Positions 36,508-47,336 of a stretch of DNA of 64,000 nt are shown here, in pieces. The notes below the pieces were generated by a model, which worked only from the letters and a program-made list of their open reading frames with translations, searched no databases and was not told the origin of the DNA. Origin of the DNA: Sphingomonas yunnanensis (lineage in GTDB: Bacteria; Pseudomonadota; Alphaproteobacteria; Sphingomonadales; Sphingomonadaceae); the NCBI RefSeq assembly GCF_019898765.1, contig NZ_JAIOKB010000003.1, positions 372,001 through 436,000 on the forward strand. Direction: 5' to 3'. Within the stretch, counting starts at the first letter, position 1. Every line of letters begins with the position of its first letter. Position numbers and translations under genes: made by a program.

Positions 36508-37603
36508 CATGCATTGGACGGTGCCAGAAACATGCCAATCACGCCCTGTCCTCTGCTCGAAGGGTCCCCCAAGAAGCCGGTAATAAGCTTGGCGAGCCAC
36601 TATGCGTCTAGGTTGGCGATCAAGCCCTCATCCTAGAACCGCAAACTTAGACGGCCACAAAATACCTTAGTCCTTTGAAATCAAACATGAAATAATCGTC
36701 GGTGTAGATCTCAGAGGTGCCTGCGCTCTGTGTCAGATGACAAGGCTTCGAAGGCCACATGCTCTATTGTCTTGAAGAACTTTATGACCAAGCGCAGCCA
36801 GGATTTAACTATTAGCGTCTAGCACGCGGTCGATCAAGGATGGCGCTCCAGCTTCACTCAATAGCTGGCCCATCGAGATTGCGACTGAGGGCAACATAGC
36901 AACGATGTCTCCATCATGTCCTTCCACGAAAGCGTGACCATCCTCAACTCAGACTCGACGCGGGCTACCGTATGACTTCGCATTGAAGAGATTGATGGCC
37001 GCTTGGATCCGTTCGGTTGGCGTGAACATGCGGGAAGGCTTGTTCAACGGCATCATCCGTCGGAGACTGGATGATGCGCTTTCCGTTGTCGGGCGCCTGA
37101 TTGCGCGCTCTCGAGGTTCGTCGGGCGTCGGGCGAACTCCGATCGCCTACGGGGGCGCCTAGCAACCTGCTCGATTTCGAGCGACTGGTCATGAGGGCAG
37201 ACCAAAGAACCGATCGAACCGGCTCGACACGTCGGGCAGCTACAGCGTGAGCGATCGTGGTGAGAGACGCATCAAAGCAATTATCATGCGCCAGACGGCT
37301 CTGCCCCGATCCTAGTTTGCTTCAAACGCAACGATCGCGCAGCAAGCGGTCCATTGAACGACGGTGCCAGCCGCTGCAACCTCTCTCCTCGGAGGAGCGA
37401 CCGCGGGGACATGGCCGCCGCGCGACCTGCTCGAGTTGACCCGGACGCCGGGCGATCCACGATCGTCTAAGATGCCGCGGCGACCCGAGTTAGAGCGGAT
37501 AGGTGCGGGACTGCCCGTCTTGCCGCTGGTCGCTCGGCTAACGAACGGGAGGCGTAAGCGCGATGGCGCCGTGTCCTTCCACTGGCATCAGAAGGGGGTT
37601 GGT
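36508..37603. other. 1.1-kb gene-poor, AT-richer region
   Basis: No intact gene is supported between the diguanylate cyclase and the TonB receptor. Bases 36600-37250 are visibly less GC-rich than the rest of the window and contain many stops in all frames, apart from one decayed small gene listed separately. The sequence is consistent with a relic of an acquired or deleted segment. The last 100 bases before 37604 should contain the promoter of the TonB receptor gene. Confidence 0.5.
36805..37029 (-). pseudogene. Decayed small gene interrupted by an in-frame TGA
   Basis: On the minus strand the frame from the ATG at 37027-37029 reads MFTPTERIQAAINLFNAKSY and on to a TGA at 36949-36951. The same frame then continues as VEDGHAFVEGHDGDIVAMLP and ISMGQLLSEAGAPSLIDRVL to a TAA at 36805-36807. 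Both halves look like real protein, and one base change would give a 74-residue product. I do not recognise the family. A nonsense mutation in an unneeded gene is the simplest reading; a sequencing error is possible. Confidence 0.4.
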
Positions 37604-39706
<2,103 letters not shown>

Positions 39707-39824
39707 GCGACACGCGTGCCGGTGGCCGAGCTTCTTCAGCTGGGCCACCGCGCTGTCTCGCACTGCGATGGCGTGAGCGGATCGGCGACCGAGCAGTCGG
39801 TCCACTGAAGTGAGGAGAAGGGTC

Positions 39825-40736
39825 ATGCCTAACGCGATCGACCGCCGCGCCGTGCTGGGCGGCGCGGCGGCGCTGGCGCTGTCCGCTAACGCGGTCGCGC
39901 GTCCGCGCCGCCGCCCGCTCGGAATCCAGCTCTACACGCTCATGGCGGCGCTGGACGCCGACTTCGACGGCACGATCGGCAAGGTCGCGGCGATGGGCTA
40001 TCGCGAGGTGGAGACACTCGGCAGCTTCGGCCGCGATCCCGCCGAGGTGCGCGCGATCCTCGACAAGCACGGCTTGGTGTCGCCGTCGCAGCACATCATG
40101 CCGCCTGGACTCTACAAGGTCTTCGACGACGGGGTGGCCAAGCGGATCGACATGCCGACGTTCGAGCGCAAGTTCATCGAGGCCTTCTCGTTCGATCGCG
40201 TCGAGGGTCTGATCGAGGCGTGCGTCGCGCAGGCGCGACCGCTCGGGCAGAAATACATCGTGTGGCAGATCAGCTGGCCGTCCCAGCTGCGCACGCGCGC
40301 GCAGATCGATCAGCTGATCAAGGCGTTGAACCGCGCCGCCGATGTGGCGCACGCGGCCGGGTTCACGCTGGCCTATCACAACCACAGCCAGGAGTTCACC
40401 CGGGTCGGCAGCGACGTGCCCTACGATCTGATCCTGCAGGGCACCGATCCCGCCAAGCTGAAGTTCGAGATGGATCTTGCCTGGGCGGTCAACGCGCGGG
40501 TCGATCCGGTCGCCTATTTCCGGCGCTTCCCGGGCCGCTTCCGCATGTTGCACATGAAGGACATCGCGCGCGACGGCTCGGTCCGCGACCCCGGCGAGGG
40601 CATCGTGCCGTTCAAGACGATCATCCCCGCGGCCGAGGCCGCCGGTGTCGAGCATTTCTACGTCGAATATGACGTGCCCACCGACCCGCTGGCGACGTCG
40701 GCGGCGGCGCGGCGCTATCTCGCGCCCTTGATGTGA
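39825..40736 (+). CDS. Tat-exported TIM-barrel protein, sugar phosphate isomerase/epimerase family
   Basis: 303-residue protein of the AP-endonuclease-2 (xylose isomerase-like TIM barrel) superfamily. An N-terminal DRRAVLGGAAALALSANAVA is a twin-arginine signal, so the protein probably acts in the periplasm. Metal-binding positions are suggested by AYHNHSQEF, KFEMDLAWA, MLHMKDI and FYVEYDV. The start is the ATG at 39825 with GGAGAAGGG upstream. It follows the TonB receptor by 118 bp on the same strand. Such enzymes act on sugars or sugar-like ketones; the true substrate is not known. Confidence 0.82.
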   Translation: MPNAIDRRAVLGGAAALALSANAVARPRRRPLGIQLYTLMAALDADFDGTIGKVAAMGYREVETLGSFGRDPAEVRAILDKHGLVSPSQHIMPPGLYKVFDDGVAKRIDMPTFERKFIEAFSFDRVEGLIEACVAQARPLGQKYIVWQISWPSQLRTRAQIDQLIKALNRAADVAHAAGFTLAYHNHSQEFTRVGSDVPYDLILQGTDPAKLKFEMDLAWAVNARVDPVAYFRRFPGRFRMLHMKDIARDGSVRDPGEGIVPFKTIIPAAEAAGVEHFYVEYDVPTDPLATSAAARRYLAPLM

Positions 40737-40769
40737 CGTCCGCGCCGGCAGCGGCGCGGCCCATCTCGT

Positions 40770-41135
40770 TCACCGCTGGCGGCTGATCACCTCGAAGGAG
40801 GCGAGCCGTCCGTCGCTGATCGTCGCGACCGCGAGACACTCCTCCGCGCCGGCACCCTCGGCGCCCTCGAAGGTGGCCGCGTAGCGGGCGAAAGCGAGCC
40901 GGTCGTCGGCCAGCGTTGCCCGTACCGGCGTCTCCAATGTCACCGCGTCGGTCTTCGCGCGGATCCGCTTGAAGTGTGCGCAGATCGCCTCGGGTCCGGT
41001 GCCACGAACGGCACCGTCCACGATGAACGGCGCGTCCGCGGTGAAGAAGCGCGCGAAGCCCGCCGGGGTGAAGTCGTGCTCGCGATAGGCCTGGTTCCAC
41101 CAGGAGAAGAAGCGGGTGATGGGGTTGTCGGTCAT
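40770..41135 (-). CDS. NTF2-like / SnoaL-like protein
   Basis: 121-residue protein with the cone-shaped NTF2 fold pattern: FFSWWNQAYREHDFTPAGFARFF, then FIVDGAVRGTGPEAICAHF and a C-terminal sheet ending SFEVISRQR. The ATG at 41133-41135 overlaps the permease stop by 4 bp, so it is co-translated with it; the open frame further upstream is not gene-like. Family members are isomerases, hydratases or ligand-binding proteins. This one is probably an accessory of the adjacent catabolic route. Function unassigned. Confidence 0.75.
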   Translation of the reverse strand: MTDNPITRFFSWWNQAYREHDFTPAGFARFFTADAPFIVDGAVRGTGPEAICAHFKRIRAKTDAVTLETPVRATLADDRLAFARYAATFEGAEGAGAEECLAVATISDGRLASFEVISRQR

Positions 41136-42472
41136 GGCAGCTCCGTCGACGGCGAGAGGGCGGGGAGGGCGCGCGCCGAGGCGCGCGAGAAGCGCTTGGC
41201 GACGAACAGAAAGGCCATGGCGGCGAGCAGCGCGTCGACGGTCGGCGCGCGGGTCAGCTCGAACAGGCCGAGCCCGAGATTGGCGCGCGGCAGCGTGGCG
41301 AGCCCGACGACGATCCCGAACCCCCAGGCGGACAGCGGCACGAGCCGGAAAGCAGCAGGCGGCGGCGCAGCGGTCGCGTAGCGCTGTCGGTCGAGGAAGA
41401 AGTCCGCGACGTACACGCCCGACATCGGCGCGATCAGCAGCCCCATGAAGGTCAGCCAGACGATGAAATGGCCGAGGATGTCGGCGGCGGCGAGGCACGT
41501 GCCCAGCACCCCCGCGATGGCGGCGAGCAGCCATCGCTCCACCTTCGGGAACAGCGCCGACAGCGACAGTGCCGAGGCGTACAGATTCTTGTCGTTGCTG
41601 GTCCAGGTGGCGAGGATGATGACGAGCAGACCGGGCAGCGCGATCCCGGCCGCCAGCATGGTCGCGACCAGATCGGCGTTGCCGTACAGGATGCCCAGCG
41701 TGGCCGCGAGGATCAGCAGCAGCGGGAAGGCAACGCCGTAGTTGATGTACATCGCCGTGGCATTGTCGCGCGGCGTTCGTAGGAAACGGCTGAGATCGGG
41801 GTTGATCGAGCAGCCGAACACTTCCGCGCCGACGACGATCGAGACGATCATGCCGAGCCCCAGCGGCTCGGTCAGCGCGCGCGGTGCGAACAGACCCGCG
41901 GTGCCGTGGCGATCGAGCCCGATGGCGAGCGGCACCAGCGTCGCCAGCAGCAGCAGCGGCACGCTGACCACCGCCACCTTGCCCATCGCCTTGACGCCGA
42001 TCACCGCGGTGGAGGCGATCAGCGCGCCGACCAGCGCGATGCCGACCCGCTGGTCCAGCGTGTAGCCCAGCTGGGTATCGAGGATCGCCGCGACGCTCTT
42101 CACCAGGATCTGCGTCTGGAGCCCGAACCAGCAGAAGGACGTGACCACCATCAGCGCGACGATCGCCAGCGAGCCGCGCGTGCCGAAGGTGCGCCGAAGC
42201 ACCATCGCGGTGGGCAGCCGCGCGGTCACGCCGACATAGCCGGTGGCGATGCCCCAGAAGCCGAGCAGCAGGCTCCCCAGGAGGATCCCGAGCGTGACCG
42301 TGGTGAGATCGGCGCGCTGGCCGAGTTGCCCGCCGAAGGCGAAGAACGGCACCGAGATCGATACACCGACCAGCACCATCGTGAGAAAGGGCCAGCTGCG
42401 CATGTCCTGCTCGGCCGGCGGACGATCGGGATGACGCTCGATCATGCCGGCGATGCGCTTGACGATGGCCAC
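41132..42472 (-). CDS. NCS1 family permease (purine/cytosine/hydantoin type)
   Basis: 446-residue inner-membrane symporter with about 12 hydrophobic segments. The NCS1 signature is seen in FGGQLGQRADLTTVTLGILLGS near the N-terminus, followed by SFCWFGLQTQILVKSV and CSINPDLSRFLRTPRD, as in CodB and the hydantoin transporter Mhp1. The alpha/beta hydrolase gene lies 19 bp upstream on the same strand and the NTF2-like gene overlaps its end by 4 bp. The hydantoinase-type genes lie just beyond the hydrolase, so import of a cyclic ureide, lactam or N-heterocycle is the likeliest role. Confidence 0.87.
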   Translation of the reverse strand: MAIVKRIAGMIERHPDRPPAEQDMRSWPFLTMVLVGVSISVPFFAFGGQLGQRADLTTVTLGILLGSLLLGFWGIATGYVGVTARLPTAMVLRRTFGTRGSLAIVALMVVTSFCWFGLQTQILVKSVAAILDTQLGYTLDQRVGIALVGALIASTAVIGVKAMGKVAVVSVPLLLLATLVPLAIGLDRHGTAGLFAPRALTEPLGLGMIVSIVVGAEVFGCSINPDLSRFLRTPRDNATAMYINYGVAFPLLLILAATLGILYGNADLVATMLAAGIALPGLLVIILATWTSNDKNLYASALSLSALFPKVERWLLAAIAGVLGTCLAAADILGHFIVWLTFMGLLIAPMSGVYVADFFLDRQRYATAAPPPAAFRLVPLSAWGFGIVVGLATLPRANLGLGLFELTRAPTVDALLAAMAFLFVAKRFSRASARALPALSPSTELP

Positions 42473-42491
42473 GGTAGAACGTCCCCTTGCT

Positions 42492-43334
42492 TCAGCGCAT
42501 CCGCGCGTGAAGCGCGCGGACCCAGTCGCTGTCGCCGCGCGCGTGATCGAGATGGATCCAGAAATGGTCGAGGTCCGGTGTCTCCACCGTCACCCGATTA
42601 CCGGCGGCGACGAGCGCGTCGGCGAAGCTGCGACCCTGTTCGCGGAAGACAGCGAGCTCCTGCTGGCCCCAGGAGACATGAAAAGCGGTGACGACCTTTC
42701 CCACCGCCAGCAGCGGCGAGGCGTCGGTCTCGGCGCCCGCGTCTACGAGCATCGGCACGGGTGAGACTCCTGTCATCACCGCCTGATCGTGCGCGCCGCG
42801 GAGATCATACAGGCCGCTGTAGCAGAAGCAGCTGCGGATCACGTTCGGCGGCAGGTCGTGCGCGGCGTGAAGATCGGTGCGCAGACTCGCCAGCGCGGCG
42901 AGATGCGCTCCCGCCGAATGGCCGCCGACATGGATGCGGCTCGCATCCCCGCCCAACTCCTCCGCGTGGCGGACCAGCCAGGCGATCGCGGCGAGACAAT
43001 CCTGCAGCTGCGCCGGGTGCTTCGCCGCGGGCGCGAGCCGGTAGTCCAGCGACGCGAAGATCGCGGGGCAGGAGGTGATCGCCGGTGCGGCCAGCGCCAT
43101 CCACTCCCTGTAGCCGTGCGTCCAGCCGCCGCCGTGGATGTCGAGGAAGATCGGCAGCGGCGCGGCGACGGCGGCCTGCGGCGGGAAGAAAAGATCGAGG
43201 CGCTGCTCCTCGTGCGCGCCATATGCCACGTCGAGGCGATGGGGCAGCGCGGCCACGGCATGCCGCCACAGCGCCATGGCCACGCCATGATAGCTGTCGC
43301 ACGTCGCGTTGATCGAGGATTGCGGTCGCAGCAT
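42492..43334 (-). CDS. Alpha/beta hydrolase (esterase/arylformamidase-like)
   Basis: 280-residue hydrolase of the esterase/lipase HSL-like group, which includes kynurenine formamidase-type enzymes. The oxyanion-hole motif HGGGW (about residues 67-71), the nucleophile elbow GGHSAGAH (about residues 136-143) and a late acid/histidine region (LDHFWIHLDH) are present. The start at 43334 has a poor ribosome site; an ATG at 43277 is an alternative. It is the first gene of a minus-strand trio with the NCS1 permease and NTF2-like protein, and is divergent from hyuA. Formamidase or amide/ester hydrolysis is possible. Confidence 0.8.
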   Translation of the reverse strand: MLRPQSSINATCDSYHGVAMALWRHAVAALPHRLDVAYGAHEEQRLDLFFPPQAAVAAPLPIFLDIHGGGWTHGYREWMALAAPAITSCPAIFASLDYRLAPAAKHPAQLQDCLAAIAWLVRHAEELGGDASRIHVGGHSAGAHLAALASLRTDLHAAHDLPPNVIRSCFCYSGLYDLRGAHDQAVMTGVSPVPMLVDAGAETDASPLLAVGKVVTAFHVSWGQQELAVFREQGRSFADALVAAGNRVTVETPDLDHFWIHLDHARGDSDWVRALHARMR

Positions 43335-43474
43335 GTGAGGCCCGATCCTGTCACCGGCGCTTTCTTCCCACCAGCAGCGATCCGCTCCTTTGCGCCCCGC
43401 GCAACAAACTCGCGAAGATTTGGGTCAAGAATGGAATATCAATGCGGGGTGAAGCGGATTGGGGATTGTTCTGA

Positions 43475-45514
43475 ATGAAGCGGTATCGCGTCGCGGTGGA
43501 CATAGGCGGCACGTTCGTTGACTCGATCCTGTTCGACGCAGAGACCGGGCAGACGCGTCTCGCGAAGGCGTCGACTACGCCCGACGAGCCGGCGCGCGGG
43601 GTGCTGGAAGCCTTGTCGCGGCTGGGGATCGACCTGGCCGACACCGAGCTGTTCGTGCACGGCACCACCCTCGGTCTCAACGCGGTGATCCAGCGGCGCG
43701 GCGTGGCCACCGGCATCATCACCAACGCCGGCTTCCGCGACATCTTCGAGATCGGCCGGGGCGATGTCCCCGCCGCATCGATGTACGACTTTCGCTACCA
43801 GCGGCCGCCCACGATCGTGCCGCGGCGCCATCGCAAGGGCGTCGACGGGCGCATCGCGGCGGACGGCAGCGAGCTCGAGCCGCTCGACGAGGCGGGCGTC
43901 GTCGCGGCGGCGGGCGAGCTGGTCGCGGCGGGTCTGCGCTCGATCGCCTTGTGCTTCCTTCACAGCTATCGCAACCCGTCGCACGAGGAGCGCGCCGCCG
44001 CGCTCATCCGCGCCGCCTATCCGTCGGTCGCCGTCTCCGCGTCGAGCGCGATCACGCGCGAGTATCGGGAGTATGAGCGCACCGCCACGGCGGTGGTGGA
44101 CGCCTATATCAACCCGATCTTCAACGACTATGTCGGCCGGCTCGAGGGCGGGTTGGTCGATGCCGGCTTCGACGGCAAGTTGCTCATCATGCGCTCGGCC
44201 GGCGGCGCGATGACGGCCCAGACGGCGCGCCAGGCGCCGATCTACACGGTGCTGTCGGGGCCCGCCGGCGGCCTGATCGGGGCGAGCTATCTCGCGCGCG
44301 AGATCAAGCGCGACCGGGTGCTGACGCTCGATTACGGCGGCACCAGCCTCGACGCCGCGGTGATCGAGGACGGCGAGCCGCTGGTGATGCACGAGGCGCC
44401 ACTGGCGGACCTGCCTGCGCTGATCCCGATCTTCGATATACGCTGCATCGGCGCCGGCGGCGGGTCGATCGCCTGGGTGCAGGAAGGTCTGCTCCAGGTC
44501 GGCCCGCACAGCGCCGGATCGCAGCCGGGACCGATCGCCTATGGCCGCGGCGGCACCGAGCCGACCACCACCGACGCCGCTTTCATCCTCGGATTCCTCG
44601 ACGCCGCCAATTTCCTGGGCGGCAGCGTGGAGCTGGACGTCGATGCGGCGCGGGCGGGCATGGAGGCGAAGGTGGCGGGGCCGCTCGGCATCGACCCGAC
44701 CCGGGCGGCCGCGGGCATCTTCGACGTGCTGGTGGCGCGCACCGCCGGGGCGATCCGCGAGATCACGGTCGAGCGCGGGCGCGACCCGCGCGACTTCTCG
44801 ATGCTCGCCTTCGGCGGCGCCGGCCCGATGATCGCGCCGCTGATCGCGCGCGAGGTCGAGAACGCGGAGCTGATCGTGCCACAGTCGCCGGCGGTCTTCT
44901 CCGCCTGGGGCATGCTGATGTCGGACGTCGTCACCGACGTCGCCCGCACCGAGCTGCGGCCGCTCGACGACGCGGCCGAGGCGCCCGTGATGGCCGCGTT
45001 CGACGAGCTGGTCGCACAAGCGCGCGCGGCGCTCGCCGATCAGGCGAGCGGCAGCGTCGGGGAGCGGATCGTGCGACTGGTGGAGTGCCGCTATGTCGGG
45101 CAGGAGCATGCGCTGGAGGTCGAGCAGTCGGACGAGCAGCCGTTCGACACGATCCGCGCGCGCTTTCACGCGCTGCACAAACAGCGCTACGGCCATGCCA
45201 TTGATACCGCCATCCAGGTGGTGACGCTCCGTGTGCGCGCCAGCGCGGTGCTGCCCAAGCCGACCCTGCCGCGCGCGGCGGCGGCGACGGGGCCTGTATC
45301 GGACGCGGTGCGAGGGCGACGCGAGGCGTTCTGCTTCGCGCGGCGCGAGCGTACCGCCTTCGCCGTCTACGATCGGGCGGGCCTCGCGGCGGGCCACGCC
45401 TTCGACGGGCCCGCCATCGTCGAGGAAGGCACCGCCACCACGGTGATCCACACCGATCAGACGGTCACGGTCGACGAATATGGCCATCTTATCATTCGCA
45501 GGAGGGTCGCATGA
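43475..45514 (+). CDS. hyuA: Hydantoinase/oxoprolinase subunit A (HyuA family)
   Basis: 679-residue ATP-dependent ring-opening subunit. The N-terminal ASKHA-type phosphate-binding loop is VAVDIGGTFVDS, followed by FVHGTTLGLNAVIQRRG and a central GPAGGLIGASYLAR and LDYGGTSLDAAVI second phosphate loop. GDPs of this family hydrolyse cyclic amides such as N-methylhydantoin or 5-oxoproline together with a B subunit. The same pair opens 2-oxoindole-acetate in anaerobic indoleacetate degraders (IaaCE). The stop overlaps the start of hyuB by 4 bp. The promoter is in the 140-bp divergent gap with the hydrolase gene. The substrate is unknown. Confidence 0.9.
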   Translation: MKRYRVAVDIGGTFVDSILFDAETGQTRLAKASTTPDEPARGVLEALSRLGIDLADTELFVHGTTLGLNAVIQRRGVATGIITNAGFRDIFEIGRGDVPAASMYDFRYQRPPTIVPRRHRKGVDGRIAADGSELEPLDEAGVVAAAGELVAAGLRSIALCFLHSYRNPSHEERAAALIRAAYPSVAVSASSAITREYREYERTATAVVDAYINPIFNDYVGRLEGGLVDAGFDGKLLIMRSAGGAMTAQTARQAPIYTVLSGPAGGLIGASYLAREIKRDRVLTLDYGGTSLDAAVIEDGEPLVMHEAPLADLPALIPIFDIRCIGAGGGSIAWVQEGLLQVGPHSAGSQPGPIAYGRGGTEPTTTDAAFILGFLDAANFLGGSVELDVDAARAGMEAKVAGPLGIDPTRAAAGIFDVLVARTAGAIREITVERGRDPRDFSMLAFGGAGPMIAPLIAREVENAELIVPQSPAVFSAWGMLMSDVVTDVARTELRPLDDAAEAPVMAAFDELVAQARAALADQASGSVGERIVRLVECRYVGQEHALEVEQSDEQPFDTIRARFHALHKQRYGHAIDTAIQVVTLRVRASAVLPKPTLPRAAAATGPVSDAVRGRREAFCFARRERTAFAVYDRAGLAAGHAFDGPAIVEEGTATTVIHTDQTVTVDEYGHLIIRRRVA

Positions 45515-47226
45515 CGCTGGACGGCGCGACGGTCGAGGTCATCCGCAGCTATCTCGTTTCCGCCGCGGAGGAGATGCGGCGCACGCTGATCCGCACCGCC
45601 TTCAACCCGGTGATCTACGAGGTGCTCGACTTCGGCATCTCGATCTTCGACGCCGAGCTGGAGCTGATCGCGGACGCGCCGGGCCTCGCCTTCTTCCTGG
45701 GCGCGAACGACTATGCGATCCGCAAGGGCGTGGCGCATGCCGGGTTGGAGACGCTCAAGCCCGGCGACATCCTGATCATGAACTATCCCTACTGGAACTC
45801 AGCGCATGCGGCCGACGCGACGCTGTTCGCGCCGGTGTTCGCGCCGGGTGCGGACCGGCCCTTCGCGTTCACCTGCATCCGCGCGCACTGGATGGACCTG
45901 GGCGCCAAGGACCCGGGCTATGTGCTCGATTCGACCGATATGCACCAGGAAGGGCTTATCTTCCCCGGCACACGCATCTATCGCGACGGAGAGCCGGTGA
46001 GCGACATCATCGATATCATCCGCTTCAACTCGCGCATGCCCGGCCCGGTGCTGGGTGACCTGGAGGCGCAGGTCGCCGCGACCCGGACCGGCATCGTGCG
46101 GCTCAACGCGATCCTTGCGAAGTTCGGCGCCGACGCGTTCGGCGAAGCAGTGACGCGGATCAAGGACCACAGCGACGCGCTCGTCCGCAAGGCACTGGCC
46201 GAGCTGCCGCGCGGCAGCTGGGAGGCGGATGACCTGGTCGACGACGACGGCGTCAGCGACGATCCCGTGCCGATCCACGTCCGCGTCACGATCGACGAGA
46301 ACGGCATGACCTGCGACTTCTCGGGATCGTCGCCGGCGGTGCGCGGACCGATCAACATCCCGATCGGGCTGACCGAGACGATCTGCAAGTTCGCGCTCAA
46401 GTCGCTCACCACGCCGATGCAGCGCAACAACGCGGGCTCGTTCCGCGCGCTCACGGTGATCGCGCCCGAGGGCAACCTGTTCCACGCCGCTTACCCCTCC
46501 GCGACCTACACCCAATGGCCGGCGCATCTCGCGCTCGAGCTGGTCTACAAGGCCCTGGCGCAGGGCATGCCGGAGCGGGTGGCGGCCTGCTCGGGCGGCG
46601 ATACGCTGGGGTTCATGATGATCGGCCGCAGCAAGGCGACCGGCGAGATGTATGCGGTATCGAACAACGAGCCGGTCGGCTGGGGCGCGAGCGCCACGCA
46701 CGACGGGATCAACGCCACCAACCACATCTCCGGCAGTCTCGTCCGCAACACGCCGATCGAGGTCATCGAGATGAAGACGGGCATGCGGATGGAAACGTTC
46801 GGCATCCGGCCCGATTCCGGCGGCGCCGGGCGCACGCGCGGCGGCGTGGGTACCGAGCGCTCGATCCGCTTCGTCGAGGACGGAGAGTTCCTGTCGATCA
46901 CCAAGCGCAGCAAGGAGCGGCCCTGGTCGCTGCTCGGCGGCGCGCGACCCGAGACCAACGAGCTCCTGGTCCGCGCCGGCACATCCGAGCAGAAGCGCGT
47001 CGGGACCTATCGCCTTCCGGTCCGCACCGGCGACCGCGCCGTCGCGCGCGCCGCGGGCGGGGCGGGCTATGGAATAGCCTTCGAGCGTGATCCCGGCGCC
47101 GTCCTGGAGGACGTGCTGGACGGCTATGTCACGGTCGCGGCGGCCGAGCGCGAGTATAAGGTGGTGATCGCCGGCTCGCGGGTAGACGAGGACGGCACCG
47201 CGCGGCTGCGCGCGCCGGCGGCGTGA
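45511..47226 (+). CDS. hyuB: Hydantoinase/oxoprolinase subunit B (HyuB family)
   Basis: 571-residue partner of HyuA. The typical start is TVEVIRSYLVSAAEEMRRTLIRTAFNPVIYE, followed by GDILIMNYPYWNSAHAADATL, CDFSGSSPAVRGPINIP and the Gly-rich GIRPDSGGAGRTRGGVGTER. The last is a strong family marker. It is translationally coupled to hyuA by an ATGA overlap. The pair is complete and without frame damage. HyuAB with an NCS1 permease next to it is a recurring arrangement for uptake and ATP-dependent opening of cyclic ureides or lactams; that role here is inferred. Confidence 0.9.
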   Translation: MTLDGATVEVIRSYLVSAAEEMRRTLIRTAFNPVIYEVLDFGISIFDAELELIADAPGLAFFLGANDYAIRKGVAHAGLETLKPGDILIMNYPYWNSAHAADATLFAPVFAPGADRPFAFTCIRAHWMDLGAKDPGYVLDSTDMHQEGLIFPGTRIYRDGEPVSDIIDIIRFNSRMPGPVLGDLEAQVAATRTGIVRLNAILAKFGADAFGEAVTRIKDHSDALVRKALAELPRGSWEADDLVDDDGVSDDPVPIHVRVTIDENGMTCDFSGSSPAVRGPINIPIGLTETICKFALKSLTTPMQRNNAGSFRALTVIAPEGNLFHAAYPSATYTQWPAHLALELVYKALAQGMPERVAACSGGDTLGFMMIGRSKATGEMYAVSNNEPVGWGASATHDGINATNHISGSLVRNTPIEVIEMKTGMRMETFGIRPDSGGAGRTRGGVGTERSIRFVEDGEFLSITKRSKERPWSLLGGARPETNELLVRAGTSEQKRVGTYRLPVRTGDRAVARAAGGAGYGIAFERDPGAVLEDVLDGYVTVAAAEREYKVVIAGSRVDEDGTARLRAPAA

Positions 47227-47336
47227 TGGAGACCGCGCTCGCCGGGTCGTCGACGCTGCTATCCTCCTCGCGTCGGAGCCGGCGGCCAGTTCGTTGACGT
47301 CGCTGCCGCCGCGGCGGGCGGCGATGCGGCTTCCTC

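Noticed and set aside
36949-36951. In-frame TGA as a selenocysteine codon
   Set aside because: No selenoprotein family match and no convincing SECIS-like hairpin next to it; a nonsense mutation is simpler.
47227-47336. Terminator between the convergent hyuB and M14 genes
   Set aside because: GC-rich sequence with short repeats but no clean stem followed by a T-tract.
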